This document shows positions 8,637 through 16,917 of a DNA stretch of 64,000 nucleotides, one piece after another. Below the pieces are notes generated by a model that worked only from the letters and a program-made list of their open reading frames with translations, was not told the origin of the DNA and did no database searches. The position numbers and the translations under genes were made by a program. Origin of the DNA: a virus; IMG/VR virus record IMGVR_UViG_3300025168_013778, positions 1-64,000 of that record; one strand, 5' to 3'. The stretch's first letter is position 1. Each line of letters opens with the position of its first letter.

Positions 8637-9725
8637 TTATTTTTCTTCTTTTTCTGTAAATTTATTCAAAGCATTTGCAATATCATTTTCTTTTTCTTGG
8701 AAAAGTGACCCAAAATATTCTAATAACATTTCGCTTTGAGTTTTGTCATCATATTTTGCTACTGTTTCATCCATTTTTTTGTATAGTTCTTCAGGTACAC
8801 TATCCTCCAACCAAGTCTTAACATAAGCGTTAATGACATCTACAATTGAGTTAAAGTCGTAAGTCCAGAAACCATTATCTTCTTCTAACCATTCTGGTTT
8901 TAGATTAGGTATTTTACCTACTACCGGTACACCAGATTTCATACACTCTAATGGGAAAGTTCCAAACCCAGAAATGTCATCAACCCAAACAGCACCACAT
9001 GCTTCCTTCATATTACTAGCGAAATCATCAGTAGACATTCCTCTCATGTCTCTAAATGTTATCCATCTAAATTGTGGGTATTTAGTGTAAAAAGATTTTA
9101 CAATTTTCATAGTGTCTCTAGGTTCTCTAGTATGTATTAACATAACAGGTGGTTGTAAAGTTTCACTTTTAGAAAATTTATCTGAAATACCATTAGGGAT
9201 AACCGATACCTCAGCACCTGGGAACATCCCTCTAATGTATTCTCCAGAAACTCTAGAAGTAGTTATAACTCGATTAAATCCAAAATTCACCCAACTAGCT
9301 CCTGGTTGTAACATTTCAAATATGTAATCATATGATTGACAAAGTACGATTTTAGTACAAAACATCTCACCAGTCTGTTCCATAACATGAGCATACATTT
9401 CAGGTACAATTAAAAAATCAGAAGGCCCAACTTTAAGTTGTTGACTTTCAATAGAAGCATGAGGAAGACTAGAGTACTCTTTACCTAACCAGTCAGAAAG
9501 ACCCATAGTGTTTTCGTCTCCTTCAAATTTGTAATTGTCTTTTTCGTGTAAGATAATTGCGTCATATCCAGCATTATTTAATAGTTTAACGTATTCATAA
9601 ATGACAGCAACAGATGCTTTAGGGGCACCTTGTGTGTCCTGTGTTAAAAAGTAAATTTTACTTTTTTTGTTTTTTACTAAGGCTAGAGATTCCTCTAGGT
9701 TTTTAATTTTTTCTTCGTCTTTCAT
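8637..9725 (-). CDS. GT-B type glycosyltransferase
   Basis: A 362-residue soluble protein with two Rossmann-like halves. The N-half has the A-P-K-A-S-V-A-V-I-Y-E-Y-V-K-L-L-N-N-A-G-Y-D-A-I-I-L phrase typical of GT4 acceptor domains. The C-half has P-N-G-I-S-D-K-F (about 178-185) and later D-D-I-S-G-F-G-T-F-P-L-E-C-M-K-S-G-V-P-V (about 249-268), the E-x7-E-like donor-binding region with G-F-G-x-x-P-L-E-x-M-x-x-G-x-P-V. It probably transfers a sugar from a nucleotide donor. It lies one base upstream of the GT at 7844 and 2 bases from its other neighbour. Confidence 0.75.
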   Translation of the reverse strand: MKDEEKIKNLEESLALVKNKKSKIYFLTQDTQGAPKASVAVIYEYVKLLNNAGYDAIILHEKDNYKFEGDENTMGLSDWLGKEYSSLPHASIESQQLKVGPSDFLIVPEMYAHVMEQTGEMFCTKIVLCQSYDYIFEMLQPGASWVNFGFNRVITTSRVSGEYIRGMFPGAEVSVIPNGISDKFSKSETLQPPVMLIHTREPRDTMKIVKSFYTKYPQFRWITFRDMRGMSTDDFASNMKEACGAVWVDDISGFGTFPLECMKSGVPVVGKIPNLKPEWLEEDNGFWTYDFNSIVDVINAYVKTWLEDSVPEELYKKMDETVAKYDDKTQSEMLLEYFGSLFQEKENDIANALNKFTEKEEK

Positions 9726-9727
9726 TT

Positions 9728-10036
9728 TTATTTTATTTCTTTTAAAACATTATTTTCGATAAGGGTATTGAAGGCTAATTTAAAATCAAACCCCGTTTTA
9801 TCTAAAGCTAAATAACTAATACTGTTATCCATCTCTTCACTTTGACTTAAGACAACCTCTAACATTAATCTAAATATTTCATATTTGGGTGCATTAATCT
9901 CAAATTTATTTCCGTCGGTATTACCAATCATTACTAATTCTAAAAATGCTTCAACATCTATCACCATTTTAGCTCCATAACAATCTAATTGTAAGTTCTT
10001 TAAACTATTATTAAATACTTTTCTATTTATTTTCAT
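9728..10036 (-). CDS. hypothetical protein (102 aa)
   Basis: A 102-residue predominantly helical soluble protein with no recognised motif and no Cys pair or membrane segment beyond one Cys. Its start overlaps the 10023-10586 gene by 14 bases, so the two are probably translated together. It lies between the PhoH/pseudo-HAD pair and a glycosyltransferase. The function is unknown. Confidence 0.55.
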   Translation of the reverse strand: MKINRKVFNNSLKNLQLDCYGAKMVIDVEAFLELVMIGNTDGNKFEINAPKYEIFRLMLEVVLSQSEEMDNSISYLALDKTGFDFKLAFNTLIENNVLKEIK

Positions 10037-10586
10037 CTATTATTTTGGATAGATTTTTTATGGATTTTATTGTAAAATCACTTTTTATATTCTTATTATA
10101 CTTATTTTTAAATTTTATTGAAGTCTTATCGCTTGGTTTTTTATTTAATACGGACTCTTCACTAGTTACAAATATATCAGTTTTATCCCAAGCCTCGTCT
10201 GATTTATTTAGTGGGTAAAACTCTATAGAGTCAATTAAAGACCCATGTTTTGCTAAGAATACTAGAGTTGCAGGTTTTGATTTTTCTATTTCTTCTGAAA
10301 CAAGAACAATTTTATATTCATCTCTAAATTTTTTATAAAAGTCATTAAGGTCTATAAAAGAAGAACCTTCTTCTAATTCATTCGAATAACCGAAAAGCTG
10401 AAGTGGACACTCCACATACATAAAATTAATTAGGTCTTCTTGTGTGTCAAACTCCAAATGCTTAACTAAATCCAAATCAGGTAGTTCACCCTCAAACTCT
10501 TTTTCATTATATTTGTTATTTAAAGATATTAATTTAGTGGTAATATCCCTTAAAACACCAGTAATACTTATAGAAATTCTTTTCAT
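10023..10586 (-). CDS. HAD-like protein with degenerate catalytic motif (187 aa)
   Basis: The N-terminus reads K-R-I-S-I-S-I-T-G-V-L-R-D, which lines up with the HAD-fold phosphatase/nucleotidase motif I (hhhDxDGVLRD) with the two catalytic aspartates replaced by Ser and Thr. The motif II-like strand I-V-L-V-S-E-E (about 95-101) and a late T-D-I-F-V-T-S-E-E-S (about 135-144), which would be motif IV, keep the order of a HAD fold. If the fold assignment is right, the protein lacks the nucleophile and is probably a non-catalytic binding or regulatory relative. It overlaps the next gene by 14 bases and sits 3 bases after PhoH. The assignment is by motif order only. Confidence 0.45.
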   Translation of the reverse strand: MKRISISITGVLRDITTKLISLNNKYNEKEFEGELPDLDLVKHLEFDTQEDLINFMYVECPLQLFGYSNELEEGSSFIDLNDFYKKFRDEYKIVLVSEEIEKSKPATLVFLAKHGSLIDSIEFYPLNKSDEAWDKTDIFVTSEESVLNKKPSDKTSIKFKNKYNKNIKSDFTIKSIKNLSKIIDENK

Positions 10587-10589
10587 AAT

Positions 10590-11255
10590 TTAATAACCGT
10601 TTAATAGTGTTAATAATTCTTCTATAGACTCATGTCTATGACTATCATTAAGTACGCATTTAAAAACATAATCTGAATTTGTTAATTTAGACATGTCATG
10701 TATCGCTGAATAATTTTTATCTTTCAAATCTATTTGATATGAATCTCCACAAAATATCATTTTTGAGTCTTTCCCCAGTCTACCAATTGCCATGGCTAAC
10801 TGACCTTTCGTTAAGTTTTGAAATTCGTCCACAATTACAATTGCGTTATCAAAAGTTCTTCCCCTAAAATGGGCCAGTGACACCAACTCAATCTGTTCCG
10901 AGTTTTCCATTTTTTCTAATATGTTAGGTTTATTATATACCTTTCTCATATTACTTCTAATAGGTACTAACCAAGGTTCCATCTTTTCTCTTTCAGAACC
11001 AGGTAAGAACCCATTGTCTTCTGTGGATATAGTTGGTCTTGTAATTATAATACTATTATATTGTTTTTTAAAAAACATGTCTAACGCAACTTGTACTGCT
11101 AGTAATGTTTTACCACTTCCTGCTCTACCAACAACAAAATTGTAAGGGTTTTTTAAAATTTCTGCCTTAGCTTTTTTTTGTTCCGGCGATAAGGTTATGG
11201 AAAATCTAACAGAACCTTTAGGCGGTGTTTTATCTAAATTAGTTTTTGCCATCAT
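10590..11255 (-). CDS. phoH: PhoH-like P-loop ATPase
   Basis: A 221-residue protein with Walker A G-R-A-G-S-G-K-T at 43-50, the PhoH-specific T-R-P-T-I-S (about 72-77) followed by G-F-L-P-G-S-x-x-E-K-M-x-P-W-L (82-96), Walker B A-I-V-I-V-D-E-F-Q-N (138-147) and C-G-D-x-x-Q-I-D. This is the classic phage PhoH, a predicted ATPase/helicase-like protein common in marine and Bacteroidota phages whose role in infection is not settled. Two adjacent ATGs (11255 and 11252) are possible. It stands inside the carbohydrate block, between RmlD-like and unknown genes, in a tightly packed operon. Confidence 0.92.
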   Translation of the reverse strand: MMAKTNLDKTPPKGSVRFSITLSPEQKKAKAEILKNPYNFVVGRAGSGKTLLAVQVALDMFFKKQYNSIIITRPTISTEDNGFLPGSEREKMEPWLVPIRSNMRKVYNKPNILEKMENSEQIELVSLAHFRGRTFDNAIVIVDEFQNLTKGQLAMAIGRLGKDSKMIFCGDSYQIDLKDKNYSAIHDMSKLTNSDYVFKCVLNDSHRHESIEELLTLLNGY

Positions 11256-12055
11256 AATATAAAATTTTTCATTTCTTTAATTTGTTCCTCTAATTCAGGA
11301 ACATTAATAATAGGTTCTAAATCACTCGCTAATGTCCTATCACATTTTTCATAAGTATCTTTAGCTGTAACTTTAATGTTAAGTTCGTAGTGATTACTTA
11401 TTATTTCTACTAGTTCCTTTTTTGTAACTGAAGTTGGTGAAAACATATGTCTACACCCATCCCAAAATAAATTTTTAGATACTATTTCAGAACAAATTTT
11501 TGCAAATTGTAAACATGTAACCCCATTCCAGTGATGGTTAGTATATCCAAATATGTGATTACCCTTTTCTGATTTCACCCATTCTACTAAAGACCTAGAA
11601 GTTCTTAATTCTTCACCTATAATAGATGTTCTAATTAAAGTACAGTTCTTAGGTTCACCAAGAGACTTGGTTCTACCATAAATGTCGGTAACATCGTGTT
11701 CATCTTTTTCAGTATAACCACCTTTATTACCTATAAAAACACAGTCGGTAGTTGGGTGTATCATTCTTACACCATATTGTTTACAACTATCAGCTAATTT
11801 ATGTGGAAATAAAGAATTTACAATTAAAGCATTTTGAACACCTAATTCATCTACTCTAGGTTTTATAGTTCCCATACAATTTATTACAACATCACCTTCT
11901 GAGACCCCACCAAAAAATCGTGAAAAGGATAGTCCACACATATCAGAAGCGTCTAATTGACTTCTACCTACATTAATAACATTATAGTAATTAGATAGGT
12001 ATTTCGAAACATACCTACCTAACATTCCTGAAGAACCTAGAACAAATATTTTCAT
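11252..12055 (-). CDS. dTDP-4-dehydrorhamnose reductase-like (RmlD) short-chain dehydrogenase
   Basis: I place the start at the ATG at 12055, one base after the RmlC-like stop, because M-K-I-F-V-L-G-S-S-G-M-L-G begins a normal NAD(P)-binding Rossmann fold (G-x-x-G-x-x-G). Starting at 12100 would add 15 residues overlapping the upstream gene. D-V-V-I-N-C-M-G and M-I-H-P-T-T-D-C-V-F-I-G match RmlD and related deoxysugar reductases (S-T-D-x-V-F), and Y-G-R-T-K-S-L-G-E holds the Y-x-x-x-K catalytic pair. It would reduce a 4-keto sugar nucleotide, probably the product of the RmlB/RmlC-like enzymes encoded nearby. The exact substrate is not established. Confidence 0.75.
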   Translation of the reverse strand: MKIFVLGSSGMLGRYVSKYLSNYYNVINVGRSQLDASDMCGLSFSRFFGGVSEGDVVINCMGTIKPRVDELGVQNALIVNSLFPHKLADSCKQYGVRMIHPTTDCVFIGNKGGYTEKDEHDVTDIYGRTKSLGEPKNCTLIRTSIIGEELRTSRSLVEWVKSEKGNHIFGYTNHHWNGVTCLQFAKICSEIVSKNLFWDGCRHMFSPTSVTKKELVEIISNHYELNIKVTAKDTYEKCDRTLASDLEPIINVPELEEQIKEMKNFIL

Positions 12056-12056
12056 T

Positions 12057-12476
12057 TTATCTATATTCTTCATCCCAAATATTCCACTTATCATACTCAA
12101 ATCTTATATCATCATCCATACTTTCTTCAAGAGTGGATGTAGAATAGAAAATAATTTTAGTGTTCTCCTCAAGATTTTTAAATCCATTAGCGTGACCAGG
12201 TGGAATCCATAGAATTTTAGGTGTTTTGGAACTTAACACAAATTTTTCTATTTTTTGGGTATCTAAATTTACCACACCAATCAATGCACTACCTTGAGAC
12301 ACGTAAACATATTTTCCTTCATGTTTATGTCCATGCCATGCTCTAATAAAATCACGTCTGTGATTCTCAACTTGGTAGAATCTTTTAACCCCACCAAAGT
12401 CAAATTCATTTACGAAGGACACAGAACCTCTATCATCAACTACTGTACCACCGCCTATTACTTTTGCTTCTTTCAT
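12057..12476 (-). CDS. RmlC-like cupin, dTDP-4-dehydrorhamnose 3,5-epimerase family
   Basis: A 139-residue single-domain cupin. D-R-G-S-V-S-F-V-N-E-F, F-Y-Q-V-E-N-H-R-R-D-F-I-R-A-W-H-G-H-K (about 33-51), Y-V-Y-V-S-Q-G and I-L-W-I-P-P-G-H-A-N-G-F follow the RmlC pattern, where the N-x-x-x-x-x-x-R-G-x-H-x-H His is a catalytic base. Here the motif is I-R-A-W-H-G-H. It is shorter than classical RmlC (about 180 residues) and nearer the short capsule-type epimerases and WxcM/FdtA-like isomerases, so 3,5-epimerisation or ketoisomerisation of a dTDP-4-keto sugar are both possible. It lies between RmlD-like and SDR genes with no gap. Confidence 0.72.
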   Translation of the reverse strand: MKEAKVIGGGTVVDDRGSVSFVNEFDFGGVKRFYQVENHRRDFIRAWHGHKHEGKYVYVSQGSALIGVVNLDTQKIEKFVLSSKTPKILWIPPGHANGFKNLEENTKIIFYSTSTLEESMDDDIRFEYDKWNIWDEEYR

Positions 12477-13439
12477 TTAAAAAGTTTTTATTTTTCTTAA
12501 TTCAGTTAGATAACCACCATTATGATAAACTAAATCTTCAGGGTCTTTTATTCTAGACTCCTCAAACATTTTAACCATTCTTTCTACCTCATGTTCTACA
12601 GTTATTGTAGGTTGGTAGGTGAAAGTACTTAGTGATTTACTATTATCTACTTTATAGTTTCTAGCATCTTGAAAAGAGATTTGGGTATACTTTATTTCCG
12701 TATTAGGAATTAATGCTGCTACTCTTTCCCCTAGTTCTTTTATAATAACATTTTCTTTTGATAAAACATAGATTCCATCGTATTCTTTTTCACACGCTTC
12801 AGTTATGTATTCCGCAATATCAATAACTGAAATAATTGGTCTCCACTGTTCTCCCCCATTAATGTTTATTTTACCATATTTTAATGCTTTCATAGTTAAC
12901 ACATTAACCACTAAATCCATTCTTAATCTACTGTACGTATCACCCAAACCGAATACTGTACCCAATCTAAAAATCGTCCCTCCTCTTTTGGTTACATATT
13001 CTTCAGATTTAAGTTTTGTACTAGCGTAAGAAGATAATGGGTTAGTTTCACTATTCTCATCTAACATACCATCTTGAGCTCCATAAACTGAACATGTTGA
13101 CATGAAGACAACGTGTTTATCAACCGGAATACTTTCACAAGCATTTTTAATTGATTTGTAGTTTATGTCTTCGGTTAATTCTTGGTCTACACTACATGCC
13201 GGGTCACCAACTAAAGCGGCCATTAAAACAATAACGTCAAAATCCTCAGAAGCTTTTGCTAATTTTTTATGGTCTCTTATATCACCATGTATAAATTTAA
13301 CACCTTTAAGGTATCTATTTTCATATAGTAGGTTGTCATATATAGTAACATCATGACCATTTCTAATTAATGTGTCACTAGTTAATCCACCTATATATCC
13401 TGCTCCACCTACAACTAATACTTTTTTATTCATTTCCAT
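12477..13439 (-). CDS. NAD-dependent sugar epimerase/dehydratase (extended SDR)
   Basis: A 320-residue extended SDR with G-G-A-G-Y-I-G-G (about 10-17), V-V-F-M-S-T-C-S-V-Y-G at the catalytic Ser/Thr strand, Y-A-S-T-K for Y-x-x-x-K, and R-L-G-T-V-F-G. It acts on a nucleotide sugar bound in the C-terminal domain. Substrate specificity (UDP- or dTDP-sugar) cannot be read reliably. A second ATG two codons in (13433) is possible; the start overlaps the next gene by 14 bases. It clusters with RmlC/RmlD-like and GDP-sugar genes. Confidence 0.8.
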   Translation of the reverse strand: MEMNKKVLVVGGAGYIGGLTSDTLIRNGHDVTIYDNLLYENRYLKGVKFIHGDIRDHKKLAKASEDFDVIVLMAALVGDPACSVDQELTEDINYKSIKNACESIPVDKHVVFMSTCSVYGAQDGMLDENSETNPLSSYASTKLKSEEYVTKRGGTIFRLGTVFGLGDTYSRLRMDLVVNVLTMKALKYGKININGGEQWRPIISVIDIAEYITEACEKEYDGIYVLSKENVIIKELGERVAALIPNTEIKYTQISFQDARNYKVDNSKSLSTFTYQPTITVEHEVERMVKMFEESRIKDPEDLVYHNGGYLTELRKIKTF

Positions 13440-13776
13440 ATTTTTTTACTTCGGGATTAAATCCAGCATTTAAATCCCCACTTTTATATCTTGTAAACAT
13501 AGAGATTACTTTTTCATCTATGCATTTTTTTAATCTAGCTCTTTCTCTAACTAACTTTACGTCCTCTACTGATGCCCAAGATTTAAACTCTTCATCGGTA
13601 GGACGTAACATTACCTCATCTTTTAATTTATATAACTTAAAATTAACAATAGACAACCTATCAACTAACTCACCCATAGACATTAATTCCTCAAAAGGAT
13701 TACCTAAGGTGTAACTTTGGTCGTAGTTGTCTATAGACGTTAAAATAGTATTTTCTATATTATCACTTATTTTCAT
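13426..13776 (-). CDS. small helical protein, paralogue of the 14731-15087 gene
   Basis: A 116-residue protein with the phrase M-G-E-L-V-D-R-L-S-I-V-N-F-K-L-Y-K-L-K-D (about 33-52) and later K-K-C-I-D-E-K-V-I. The same pattern (S-E-L-I-D-K-L-T-I-V-H-I-R-L-W-Y-L-E-D) occurs in the protein encoded at 14731-15087, so the two are diverged copies flanking the GDP-fucose/colitose synthase gene. The pattern recalls DUF4254-type proteins of bacterial glycan clusters, from memory only. There is no membrane segment. A helper role in glycan synthesis is inferred from position. Confidence 0.55.
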   Translation of the reverse strand: MKISDNIENTILTSIDNYDQSYTLGNPFEELMSMGELVDRLSIVNFKLYKLKDEVMLRPTDEEFKSWASVEDVKLVRERARLKKCIDEKVISMFTRYKSGDLNAGFNPEVKKYGNE

Positions 13777-14744
13777 AACTTATCACTAATTTTTTTATAA
13801 TACTCTACAGTATTTTTTATTCCTTCTCTTAGGTCAGTTTTTGTAGACCAACCGAGATGGTTTATTTTTGTGACATCTAAACATTTTCTTTCCATACCCA
13901 TAGGTTTAGAAAGGTCACATTCTATTTTACCTTTAAACCCACACACATCTTTAATGATATTAGATAATGTTAAAATGTCCACATCAATTCCAGACCCAAC
14001 GTTTAAAAACTTTTCAGTATAGTCTAGATTGGACATAGACCAAACCATAGAATCTACCAAATCATCAACATATAAAAATTCTCTTCTAGTATTTCCATTA
14101 CCCCACAATTCTACTTTACTTGAATTTAGTTCTGTTGCGTCTACAAATTTTCTAACTAAAGCGGCCATTACATGTGAGTTATGTAAATCAAAATCATCTT
14201 CTGGACCATAGAGATTACAAGGTATTAAGGATATAAATCTGGTTAGATGTAAATCTTTATTGTGTTGTTTACCATATAATTTATTAGCATATTCACATAA
14301 TTTTAAACCAGCAATTTTAGCTAAAGAGTAACCTTCGTTTGTTGGTTCTACTGGGGATTCTAACATACACTCTTCTTTAAATGGTTGTTGAGCATTTTTT
14401 GGGTAGATACAATTTGACCCTATAAATAAAACTTTTTTAACTTTTGTTTTAATTGAAGCTTCTATTAAGCTATTTTGTATTTCTAAGTTGTCCATTAGGT
14501 GACCGTAAGGGTCATCTAAATTAGCCTGAAGACCACCACACTTAGCGGCACAAATAAATAGAAAATCAAAACTATATTTTTTAAATAGGTTTAAAGTGTC
14601 AGCTTGACTTCTAAGGTCTAATTCATCTCTATTAAAGATATGTACATTAGTGTAACCATCAGTTACTAATTTCTTGTATAATCTACCACCCAAAAAACCA
14701 CTATGCCCAGCGACGTATATCTTTGAATCTTTATTTAACTTCAT
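13773..14744 (-). CDS. GDP-L-fucose synthase or GDP-L-colitose synthase (extended SDR)
   Basis: A 323-residue SDR with G-H-S-G-F-L-G (13-19), the family mark I-G-S-N-C-I-Y-P (108-115; S-S-C-I-Y-P in GDP-fucose synthase), N-E-G-Y-S-L-A-K-I-A-G (136-146) with catalytic Y139 and K143, and N-L-Y-G-P-x-D-x-F. These enzymes epimerise C3/C5 (Fcl) or C5 (ColC) and then reduce the 4-keto group of GDP-4-keto-6-deoxymannose or its 3-deoxy derivative. A Gmd and a ColD-like gene are both present in this block, so either product, GDP-L-fucose or GDP-L-colitose, is plausible. Sequence alone does not separate them here. Confidence 0.82.
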   Translation of the reverse strand: MKLNKDSKIYVAGHSGFLGGRLYKKLVTDGYTNVHIFNRDELDLRSQADTLNLFKKYSFDFLFICAAKCGGLQANLDDPYGHLMDNLEIQNSLIEASIKTKVKKVLFIGSNCIYPKNAQQPFKEECMLESPVEPTNEGYSLAKIAGLKLCEYANKLYGKQHNKDLHLTRFISLIPCNLYGPEDDFDLHNSHVMAALVRKFVDATELNSSKVELWGNGNTRREFLYVDDLVDSMVWSMSNLDYTEKFLNVGSGIDVDILTLSNIIKDVCGFKGKIECDLSKPMGMERKCLDVTKINHLGWSTKTDLREGIKNTVEYYKKISDKL

Positions 14745-15087
14745 TTTCTTCTTTGTATCCTTTATATAATTTAGGATTTTCTACTGTTGGGTTAAACTTA
14801 CCATTACATAAATTTACTATCATTTTATCTAATGATTTTACTAACATAGGACGTTTTTCTTTAAAAGTAATATCTGCCTTTCTTTTTAATTCTGCTATCT
14901 TATGTGGGTCTGTTTCTGCATTGGTCGCATCTTCTAAGTACCATAATCTAATGTGTACTATAGTTAATTTGTCTATTAATTCGGAAAAAGTATCACTATG
15001 AATATTATCATATTCTGGAAATTTATCGTTGTCCAAAACTGATTTTACTTTTTGTTGGATGTATTTGTCTAGTTCTGTTCCTATCAT
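14731..15087 (-). CDS. small helical protein, paralogue of the 13426-13776 gene
   Basis: A 118-residue protein carrying S-E-L-I-D-K-L-T-I-V-H-I-R-L-W-Y-L-E-D (about 35-53) and a C-terminal K-S-L-D-K-M-I-V-N-L. It shares this pattern and its spacing with the protein at 13426-13776, indicating an old duplication. It is entirely soluble and helical. Its end overlaps the start of the GDP-fucose/colitose synthase gene by 14 bases. It is possibly of the DUF4254 type found in glycan clusters, and the function is unknown. Confidence 0.55.
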   Translation of the reverse strand: MIGTELDKYIQQKVKSVLDNDKFPEYDNIHSDTFSELIDKLTIVHIRLWYLEDATNAETDPHKIAELKRKADITFKEKRPMLVKSLDKMIVNLCNGKFNPTVENPKLYKGYKEENEVK

Positions 15088-15121
15088 ATCTTTTTTTTTA
15101 ATAATACCTAATTTTTATTAG

Positions 15122-15898
15122 TTAGTAAATGTACTTTTTGGTGTATAGTGGATGTGGGTCTTTTTCTTTTAACATTCTTTTTGCTTGATTAATGTGGTTG
15201 GGTGGGTGTACACCTTCGGACCAACCATTCCATTGTGACATCCATTTTTCTTTAAAATAATTTTCATTAAAGGGGTCGTTCATAGGTAATCTATCTGGTA
15301 GGTCCATTTTTTGTCTTTCTTTTACGTCAATGTCCTGATGTGACTTAGTGGATTCATCGTCAGAAGCGTTATGACTATATAAAACTTCCTGTGGGTAAAG
15401 TACTCTCATTTTTATACCATGTTCGGAACCACGCACCATAAAATCTGTATCGAAATGTGGACCTATTTTAAAACCTTCATCAAACCAACCCATTTTCGGA
15501 ATCACATTTTTATCTAACGCAAAAACCGAATGATTTTCTAACATAACATACTCCATTCCCTCACCAATGTTATTATAAAGTTCACTAAACCAACCCTCCT
15601 TTAAAAACTCTATGTCTGAACTAGCAAAAATCACATATCGTGTAGATGCTAACATCATACCTAAATTCCAAGCTTCAGCTAAACTACTCCTATAGGAAGA
15701 TTCACATACTCTAATTTTTCTTCCTTTTAAGGTATTTAAAAAGGTCCTAAGAGACTTAATAGTGTCTTCTGATGAATCTGCATCTACTAAACAAAAGTTA
15801 ACCCATTTAGGACATGTTTGGTGAGCAGTTAGTATTGAACGTTCTAAAAGCTCATATCTATTTCTAAAGGACCATATAAGTGTGAAATCATTAATCAT
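15122..15898 (-). CDS. GT-A family 2-like glycosyltransferase
   Basis: A 258-residue protein with a family-2 arrangement: F-T-L-I-W-S-F-R-N-R-Y-E-L-L-E-R-S-I start, F-C-L-V-D-A-D-S-S-E-D-T (about 36-47), A-E-A-W-N-L-G-M-M-L-A (about 73-83), Y-V-I-F-A-S-S-D-I-E-F (about 87-97; the S-D-I-E position replaces DxD), then F-D-E-G-F-K-I-G-P-H-F-D-T-D-F. It is soluble. It lies one base after the 15900 epimerase gene, in the same operon. Confidence 0.75.
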   Translation of the reverse strand: MINDFTLIWSFRNRYELLERSILTAHQTCPKWVNFCLVDADSSEDTIKSLRTFLNTLKGRKIRVCESSYRSSLAEAWNLGMMLASTRYVIFASSDIEFLKEGWFSELYNNIGEGMEYVMLENHSVFALDKNVIPKMGWFDEGFKIGPHFDTDFMVRGSEHGIKMRVLYPQEVLYSHNASDDESTKSHQDIDVKERQKMDLPDRLPMNDPFNENYFKEKWMSQWNGWSEGVHPPNHINQAKRMLKEKDPHPLYTKKYIY

Positions 15899-15899
15899 T

Positions 15900-16913
15900 T
15901 TATGCGTGTACTTTTTTTACCATGTAATTTACAACCTCTATTACAGATTCCTCCAAACCAACCTCAGCTTCAAAACCTAAAACTTCTTTTGCTTTATCGG
16001 TATTTGGTACTCTTTTTTGTACGTCGTATTTGTAACCAGTTTCACAGGTATAATTAAATTTAGTATCTGGTTTTAAAATTTTCCAAATTACCTCAGCTAA
16101 CTCTAAAACGCTAGTAGCTTGTGATGTTGATATGTTAAAATCGTTATTTATAGCTTTTTCCGATTCCATGGCCATTCTAATTCCTCTAGCCAAGTCTTTA
16201 CCATTAGTATAACATCTAACTTGGTCACCACAACCTAAAACGTGTAAAGGGTCTTGACCTTTTAGTATTTTATTGATTAAATCTGGTAATACATGTGACA
16301 TCATAAGTTTTATATTTCCACTTGTTACAGCATGTTCCGTAATAGAATCTTCTTCACCGACCCCAACACAATTAAAAGGTCGTATTATGGTGTAAGGTAA
16401 GTCGTACTGTTCATTAGCTCCTTTAGCGAAATATTCTACTGCTAATTTTTGGAATCCATAAGTTGACGATGGTGGTGGGCACTTAGTTACCTCATCTTCA
16501 GGTGTTGGGTAAACTGTGGTTTCTTCAAATACCATAGAACTTGAAAGTACAACTATTCTCTCTAACCAACCTTCTTGATAACCTTTAATTGCTGCGTCAA
16601 ATGTTTGAGCCAAAATTCTTTCGTTGGTGGCTAATAAATCATAAGCGAATTTATGGAAGTAAGAAATCCCACCAATCATAGCTGCTCCAGCAATAATTTG
16701 ATTTGGTTTTTCTTCATCTACAACAGAATTAAATTTATCACTTAAAACGTCTACTTCATATAGTTTAAAGTTCTTATGGGTGTCATGTGGTCTTACCACT
16801 CGTCCATATTTAGAGTAATTATCGACACCAACAACTTGGTGTCCCTCTTTCAATAATTCGTTACATATGTAACTACCAATAAATCCTTGGCTTCCAGTTA
16901 ATAAAATTTTCAT
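15900..16913 (-). CDS. NAD-dependent nucleotide-sugar epimerase (GalE/UDP-glucuronate type)
   Basis: A 337-residue extended SDR: G-S-Q-G-F-I-G-S-Y-I (7-16), V-V-L-S-S-S-M-V-F-E at the catalytic serine strand, S-S-T-Y-G-F-Q-K with Y-x-x-x-K, I-I-R-P-F-N-C-V-G-V-G-E, and Q-V-R-C-Y-T-N-G-K-D-L-A-R-G in the substrate domain. The R-P-x-N-x-x-G and substrate loops look like UDP-sugar 4-epimerases or related enzymes; the precise substrate is not known. It is followed 4 bases away by the UDP-sugar dehydrogenase-like gene, which suggests that they act on related sugars. Confidence 0.78.
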   Translation of the reverse strand: MKILLTGSQGFIGSYICNELLKEGHQVVGVDNYSKYGRVVRPHDTHKNFKLYEVDVLSDKFNSVVDEEKPNQIIAGAAMIGGISYFHKFAYDLLATNERILAQTFDAAIKGYQEGWLERIVVLSSSMVFEETTVYPTPEDEVTKCPPPSSTYGFQKLAVEYFAKGANEQYDLPYTIIRPFNCVGVGEEDSITEHAVTSGNIKLMMSHVLPDLINKILKGQDPLHVLGCGDQVRCYTNGKDLARGIRMAMESEKAINNDFNISTSQATSVLELAEVIWKILKPDTKFNYTCETGYKYDVQKRVPNTDKAKEVLGFEAEVGLEESVIEVVNYMVKKVHA

Positions 16914-16917
16914 AGTT

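Noticed and set aside
12056-12100. Fifteen extra N-terminal codons on the RmlD-like protein
   Set aside because: They overlap the RmlC-like coding sequence, and the Rossmann G-x-x-G-x-x-G fold begins exactly at the ATG at 12055, one base after the previous stop.
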